Positions 60,129 to 64,000 of a stretch of DNA of 64,000 bases are shown here, in pieces. The DNA is from Nocardioides plantarum (GTDB lineage: Bacteria; Actinomycetota; Actinomycetes; Propionibacteriales; Nocardioidaceae), in contig NZ_VDMS01000002.1 in assembly GCF_006346395.1 (NCBI RefSeq), positions 558,001 to 622,000 on the forward strand, given 5' to 3'. The position numbers and the translations under genes were made by a program. The notes beneath the pieces were generated by a model. The model worked only from the letters and a program-made list of their open reading frames with translations. It was not told the origin of the DNA and did no database searches. How positions within the stretch are numbered: the first letter of the stretch is position 1; every line of letters starts with the position of its first letter.

Positions 60129-61564
60129 TGACCACCGTCGCCTCGGCCCCGGCCCGCAGCCTGGCCGCCATCGTCGGGTTCCTGGTCTGCGTCGAGCTGG
60201 CCAGCGGGATCCTGCAGGGCTACTACACCCCGATCCTCACCGACATCGCCGACTCCCTGGACATCAAGGACGCCGACGTCAACTGGTTCGAGGCCGCGCA
60301 GCTGGTGGTCTCGGCGCTCGTCGTACCCCCGCTGGCCCGGCTCGGCGACCTCGTCGGCCACCGCAAGGTCCTGCTCCTGTCGACCGTCGTGACGGCGATC
60401 GGGTCGTGGGTGCTGGTCGTCGCGCCGTCGTTCTCGACGTTCCTCGTCGGCTGGGCGCTGCAGGGTGCCTACGTCGTGTGGCTGCCGCTCGAGGTCGCGA
60501 TCATCTACCGCCGTACGGCGGGCACCGGGCGGCAGGCGCTGCTCACCCGACGCGCGGCCGCGGTGCTGGTCGGCGCGCTCGAGCTGGCCGTCATCGTCGG
60601 CGCGCTCACCTCGGGCGCGCTCGTGGAGTCGATGAGCATGCCGGTGGTCCTGGCGCTGCCCGCGATCGCGGTGACCCTGTGCCTGGTCGTCGTCTGGTTC
60701 GGCGTCGAGCGTGACGGGCCCGGGGCGGTCGCCGGCGGCTTCGACTGGACCGGGCTGAGCCTGCTGTCGGCCGCCGTCGCCCTGGTGATGGGCGGGCTGA
60801 TCGGGCTGCGCGTCGCCGGCCCGGGGTCGCCATGGCCGTGGCTGCTGGTCCTCCTCGGGGCGGCCGCCCTGGTGCCGTTCGCGCGGTTCGAGGCGCGGCA
60901 CGACGAGCCGATGGTCGACGTACGCCTGCTCGCGACGCCGGGCCAGTGGCCCGTGCAGCTCACGGCGTTCCTGTTCGGCATGTCCGTGCTGGGCGCCCAG
61001 ATCCCGCTCTCGACGTTCGCCCGCACCGACCCCGACGTCGTGGGCTACGGCCTGGGCGCCGACGCGTCGTTCGTCTCGACCCTGATCGGCGTCTACGTGA
61101 TCTTCCTGGCGATCGGGGCGTTCACGCTGCCGCTGACGACGCGGCTGCTCGGCGCGCGCGGGGCGTTGGTGTCGGCGGCGCTGCTCGTCTCGGTCGGCTA
61201 CGCGCTGTGGCTGCCGTTCCACGACTCGACCGGCCAGGCGCTGCTCAACATGGCCGTCGCGGGCGTGGGCTCGGGCGCGCTCGTCGCCGCGCTGCCGGCG
61301 GCCGCCGCGGCCGCTGCTCCCCCACACCGCACCGGCTTCGCCACCGGCATGACCAACGCGACCAAGACCATCGGCGGCGCCATCGCCTCCTCGGTCTTCG
61401 CCATCGCCCTGGCCTCGGCCGGCTCCATCGACGACCCCGTCGAGGGCCAGGCCCCGCTGTCGGGCTACCTCACCGTGTGGGCGGTGTGCGCGCTCGCCGC
61501 GCTCGCCGCGGCGGTGGTGCTGGCGCTGACGCCGCGCAGCTCACCGGACGCACCGGCGGGATAG
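60128..61564 (+). CDS. MFS transporter
   Basis: The 478-residue integral membrane protein has about fourteen predicted helices. It shows the major facilitator loop RLGDLVGHRKVLL near residue 72 and a central YRRTAGTGRQALLTRR loop near 125, which resembles drug:proton antiporters of the DHA2 type. A C-terminal ATGMTNATKTIGGAIASSVF segment is also characteristic. The substrate is unknown. It is translationally coupled to the M20 peptidase. Its stop codon lies inside a 25-bp perfect inverted repeat. Confidence 0.9.
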   Translation: MTTVASAPARSLAAIVGFLVCVELASGILQGYYTPILTDIADSLDIKDADVNWFEAAQLVVSALVVPPLARLGDLVGHRKVLLLSTVVTAIGSWVLVVAPSFSTFLVGWALQGAYVVWLPLEVAIIYRRTAGTGRQALLTRRAAAVLVGALELAVIVGALTSGALVESMSMPVVLALPAIAVTLCLVVVWFGVERDGPGAVAGGFDWTGLSLLSAAVALVMGGLIGLRVAGPGSPWPWLLVLLGAAALVPFARFEARHDEPMVDVRLLATPGQWPVQLTAFLFGMSVLGAQIPLSTFARTDPDVVGYGLGADASFVSTLIGVYVIFLAIGAFTLPLTTRLLGARGALVSAALLVSVGYALWLPFHDSTGQALLNMAVAGVGSGALVAALPAAAAAAAPPHRTGFATGMTNATKTIGGAIASSVFAIALASAGSIDDPVEGQAPLSGYLTVWAVCALAALAAAVVLALTPRSSPDAPAG

Positions 61565-61624
61565 TCCCTGACGTAAATCAAGATCTCGGCGCGGAGAACC
61601 TTGATTTACGTCAGGGACTATCCC
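61558..61624. repeat. Perfect 25-bp inverted repeat between MFS and ilvE genes
   Basis: The segment 61558-61582 (begins GGGATAGTCCC, ends AAATCAAG) is the exact reverse complement of 61600-61624, with a 17-base loop. It contains the MFS stop codon and ends nine bases before the ilvE stop. It is much richer in A and T than its surroundings. It would fold as a very stable bidirectional terminator. Confidence 0.85.
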
Positions 61625-61633
61625 GGCCGGGGG

Positions 61634-62716
61634 TCAGACGACCCGGTGCATCCAGCCGAACGTGTCCTCGCTGCGCCCGAGCTGGACGTCGACCAGCGCC
61701 TGACGCACCTGCATGGTCAGGTCGGTGCTGGCCGGGGCCGGCACGTCACCGGCGTCGGACTTGAGCGACCCGACGGGCGTGACGACCGCGGCGGTGCCGC
61801 AGGCGAAGATCTCGGTGATCCGGCCGCTGGTGACGCCGTCACGCCACTCGTCGATCGAGAAGCGGCGCTCCTCGACCGGGTGGCCGAGCTTGCCGGCGAG
61901 CTCGATGATGCTGGCCCGGGTGATGCCCTCGAGGATGGTGCCGGTCTCGGGGGTGACGATGTGGCCGTCGTCGTGGACGAAGTAGAGGTTCATGCCGCCG
62001 AGCTCCTCGACGTACTGACCCTCCTGGGCGTCGAGGAAGACGACCTGGTCGCAGCCCTGCGCGGTGGCCTCCTGCTGCGCGACCAGCGAGCTGGCGTAGT
62101 TGCCACCGGTCTTGGCCGCACCCATGCCGCCGCGACCGGCGCGCGTGTAGTCGGTCGAGAGCCACAGCGTGACCGGCTTGACGCCGCCCTTGAAGTAGGC
62201 GCCGGCGGGGCTCGCGATGACCATGAACGTCACGTGCTGCGCCGGGCGGACGCCGAGGAACGCCTCGCTGGCGAACATGAACGGCCGCAGGTAGAGGCTC
62301 TTCTCCCCACCACCGACGCTGTTGTCGGGCACCCACCGCTGGTCGACCTCGACCAGCCGGTCGACCGCGGCCACGAAGTCGTCGACCTCGAGCACGGGCA
62401 GCGCGAGCCGGTGGCTCGAGCGCACCATCCGCGCGGCGTTCTCCTCGGGCCGGAAGGTGTGGATCGACCCGTCGTCGTGCCGGTAGGCCTTCATGCCCTC
62501 GAAGGTCTCCTGCGCGTAGTGCAGGACCGCCGTCGCCGGGTCGAGCGTCAGCGGGCCGTACGGCGTCACGCGGGCCGCGTGCCAGCCCTCGCTCGGCGTC
62601 CACTCGATGGTGACCATGTGGTCGGTGAAGTGGGTGCCGAACCCGGGGTTGGCCAGGATCTCGGCCAGCCGCTCGTCGGACACGGGCGCAGTCGACAGGG
62701 TGGTGCTGAAGTCCAT
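61634..62716 (-). CDS. ilvE: Branched-chain amino acid aminotransferase
   Basis: IlvE performs the last step of leucine, isoleucine and valine synthesis. The 360-residue fold-type IV PLP enzyme has YGPLTLDPATAVLHYAQETFEG-like N-terminal sequence around residue 53, the PLP lysine Lys202 in AAKTGGNYA, EELGGMNLYFV near 235 and GTILEGITRASI near 262. The ATG at 62714-62716 is preceded at seven bases by TACCTT on the minus strand, so it may be leaderless. It follows leuB by 120 bp in the same direction. Confidence 0.97.
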   Translation of the reverse strand: MDFSTTLSTAPVSDERLAEILANPGFGTHFTDHMVTIEWTPSEGWHAARVTPYGPLTLDPATAVLHYAQETFEGMKAYRHDDGSIHTFRPEENAARMVRSSHRLALPVLEVDDFVAAVDRLVEVDQRWVPDNSVGGGEKSLYLRPFMFASEAFLGVRPAQHVTFMVIASPAGAYFKGGVKPVTLWLSTDYTRAGRGGMGAAKTGGNYASSLVAQQEATAQGCDQVVFLDAQEGQYVEELGGMNLYFVHDDGHIVTPETGTILEGITRASIIELAGKLGHPVEERRFSIDEWRDGVTSGRITEIFACGTAAVVTPVGSLKSDAGDVPAPASTDLTMQVRQALVDVQLGRSEDTFGWMHRVV

Positions 62717-62836
62717 GGCAGACAAGGTAGTCGGGCTTCCTACGAGTGGGCAGGTGCGGTGCACCAGCGTGTGGCCGTGCTGGTTGTCCGAACCGCCATG
62801 GCGGAGTGGTGGTGGGGTGACCGCCGGCCCCCGGGC

Positions 62837-63886
62837 TCAGCCCAACCGCGACGCGATCGCGTCGCCGACCTCCGCCGTACGACGGGGGGCGGCCGGGGTG
62901 CGGTCGGCGAGGTCGGCGATGGCCGCGGCCTCGACGGCGCCGGCGGCGTCGGGGTGACCCAGGTGGTCGAGCAGGAGCGCCACCGACAGGATCGCCGCGG
63001 TGGGGTCGGCCTTCTGCTGCCCGGCGATGTCGGGCGCGGAGCCGTGGACGGGCTCGAACATCGACGGGGCGGTGCGGTCGGGGTTGACGTTGCCGGAGGC
63101 GGCCAGGCCGATGCCGCCGGTGATGGCGGCGGCCAGGTCGGTGACGATGTCGCCGAAGAGGTTGTCGGTGACGATCACGTCGAAGCGGGCGGGGTCGGTC
63201 GTCAGGAAGATCATGGCGGCGTCGACGTGCATGTAGTCGACGCTGACCTCGGGGAACTCCGCGGCGACCTGCTGGGTCAGCCGCCACCACACCGCACCGG
63301 CGTGCACGAGCACGTTGGTCTTGTGGACCAGGGTGAGCTTCTTGCGCGGACGGCGCTGGGCGCGGGCGAAGGCGTCGCGGACGACGCGCTCGACCCCGTA
63401 GGCGGTGTTGACCGAGACCTCGGTGGCGATCTCGGCCGGGGTGCCGACGCGCAGGGCGCCGCCGTTGCCCGTGTAGGGGCCCTCGGTGCCCTCGCGGACC
63501 ACGACGAAGTCGACGTCGCCGGGGTTGGCCAGCGGCGAGACGGCACCGGGGTAGATCTTCGAGGGGCGCAGGTTGACGTAGTGGTCGAGCTCGAAGCGCA
63601 GCCGCAGCAGGAGCCCGCGCTCGAGGATGCCGGGCGGCAGGTTGGGGTCGTTGGGCTTGCCGCCCACCGCACCCAGCAGGATCGCGTCGTGACCGCGGAT
63701 CTCCTCGAGCACCGTGTCGGGCAGCACCTCGCCGGTCGCGAGGTAGCGCTCCGCGCCGAGGTCGTACGTCGTCTGCTCGAACGTCACGCCGGCCGGTGCG
63801 GCGACCTCGAGGACCTTGAGGGCCTCGGCGGTCACCTCCGGGCCGATGCCGTCGCCGCCGATGACTGCCAGCTTCACTGTGCTCAT
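62837..63886 (-). CDS. leuB: 3-isopropylmalate dehydrogenase
   Basis: LeuB oxidises and decarboxylates 3-isopropylmalate to 2-oxoisocaproate with NAD. The 349-residue enzyme has GGDGIGPEV near residue 10, [14 protein letters not shown] near 105, [14 protein letters not shown] near 130, the DAAMIF metal-site segment near 222 and [13 protein letters not shown] near 240, with [13 protein letters not shown] near 275. It also acts on methylmalate in the citramalate route. The ATG at 63884-63886 follows TTTCTCCC on the plus strand, that is GGGAGAAA, a good ribosome binding site. Confidence 0.97.
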   Translation of the reverse strand: MSTVKLAVIGGDGIGPEVTAEALKVLEVAAPAGVTFEQTTYDLGAERYLATGEVLPDTVLEEIRGHDAILLGAVGGKPNDPNLPPGILERGLLLRLRFELDHYVNLRPSKIYPGAVSPLANPGDVDFVVVREGTEGPYTGNGGALRVGTPAEIATEVSVNTAYGVERVVRDAFARAQRRPRKKLTLVHKTNVLVHAGAVWWRLTQQVAAEFPEVSVDYMHVDAAMIFLTTDPARFDVIVTDNLFGDIVTDLAAAITGGIGLAASGNVNPDRTAPSMFEPVHGSAPDIAGQQKADPTAAILSVALLLDHLGHPDAAGAVEAAAIADLADRTPAAPRRTAEVGDAIASRLG

Positions 63887-63896
63887 GGGAGAAACG

Positions 63897-64000
63897 CTAG
63901 TTGTCGTCGGGCTGCGGGCTCGCGGTGTCCCACCTGTCGAAGGACGCCTGGACCCCGTTGGGCCGGTCGTCGTCGCGGTTCTTGGCAGGGCCCCACTCGG
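63897..64000 (-). CDS. 3' end of an unidentified gene (cut by the window edge)
   Basis: On the minus strand an open frame enters from the right edge and stops at TAG at 63897-63899. The last 33-34 residues are hydrophilic ([15 protein letters not shown], then [13 protein letters not shown]). The frame is open to the edge with actinobacterial codon use. It cannot be identified from this tail; it lies ten bases upstream of leuB, so both may share a transcript. Confidence 0.5.
   Translation of the reverse strand, partial: EWGPAKNRDDDRPNGVQASFDRWDTASPQPDDN

Overview
The window is very GC-rich bacterial chromosome with GTG starts, ATGA and GTGA gene overlaps, many apparently leaderless genes, an HU protein with a long Lys/Ala tail, a coenzyme F420 gene (cofC) and DtxR/IdeR-type iron boxes. 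Together with the order recG - DAK protein - rpmB - thiL - Lrp domain - DUF3515 - ddl - gpsA - plsC - cofC - hup - leuDC - IclR - gltX, this points to an actinobacterium, most likely Nocardioides or a close relative. The genus is an inference. No phage, CRISPR array, rRNA or complete insertion sequence was seen.

1-24.6 kb is mostly conserved housekeeping DNA: recG (cut by the left edge), a FakA/YloV-type kinase, rpmB, thiL, a stand-alone Lrp ligand-binding domain, DUF3515, ddl facing a gamma-family PLP enzyme, plsC-gpsA, cofC, hup, an alpha/beta hydrolase, leuCD with their divergent IclR regulator, a nuclease-like gene bracketed by repeats, alkA-ogt alkylation repair, an LCP cell-wall ligase, tRNA-Glu and tRNA-Gln, and CPBP-gltX-FAH.

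24.6-33.3 kb is accessory. A TetR-permease-SDR group with a clear promoter/operator is followed by an iron-boxed operon desABCD for a desferrioxamine-like hydroxamate siderophore. That operon ends in an MfpA/Qnr-like pentapeptide repeat gene. 33.4-37.6 kb is bioBAFD. 37.7-41.5 kb (minus strand) is ethanolamine permease-eutC-eutB. 41.7-45.5 kb holds small genes, including an AAC(2')-I-like acetyltransferase, a secreted protein, and an FMN reductase facing its probable TetR repressor.

45.5-47.3 kb is cimA, preceded by what looks like an intact translational attenuator: a 25-residue leader peptide with three consecutive Ile codons, a hairpin on its stop codon, and a terminator with a U-run. 47.5-50 kb holds a TetR gene and a Ser/Thr kinase. 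50.1-57.8 kb is the siderophore uptake side, two FecCD permeases plus an ATPase on the plus strand and two binding lipoproteins on the minus strand, each set behind an iron box. VanZ, MmyB-like and aldo/keto reductase genes lie between them. The right end carries a metzincin-like protease, an M20 peptidase with an MFS exporter, and ilvE and leuB.

The leucine/isoleucine genes leuB, ilvE, cimA, FAH-gltX and leuCD, usually close together in actinobacteria, are spread over the window with iron, biotin and ethanolamine modules between them. Several intergenic inverted-repeat families occur: a 108-bp palindrome in two copies, a 101-bp tandem repeat with an inverted outlying copy, and a GAGGTGCGA/CTCGAGGCTC family. 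One piece of the last family sits in frame inside desB.
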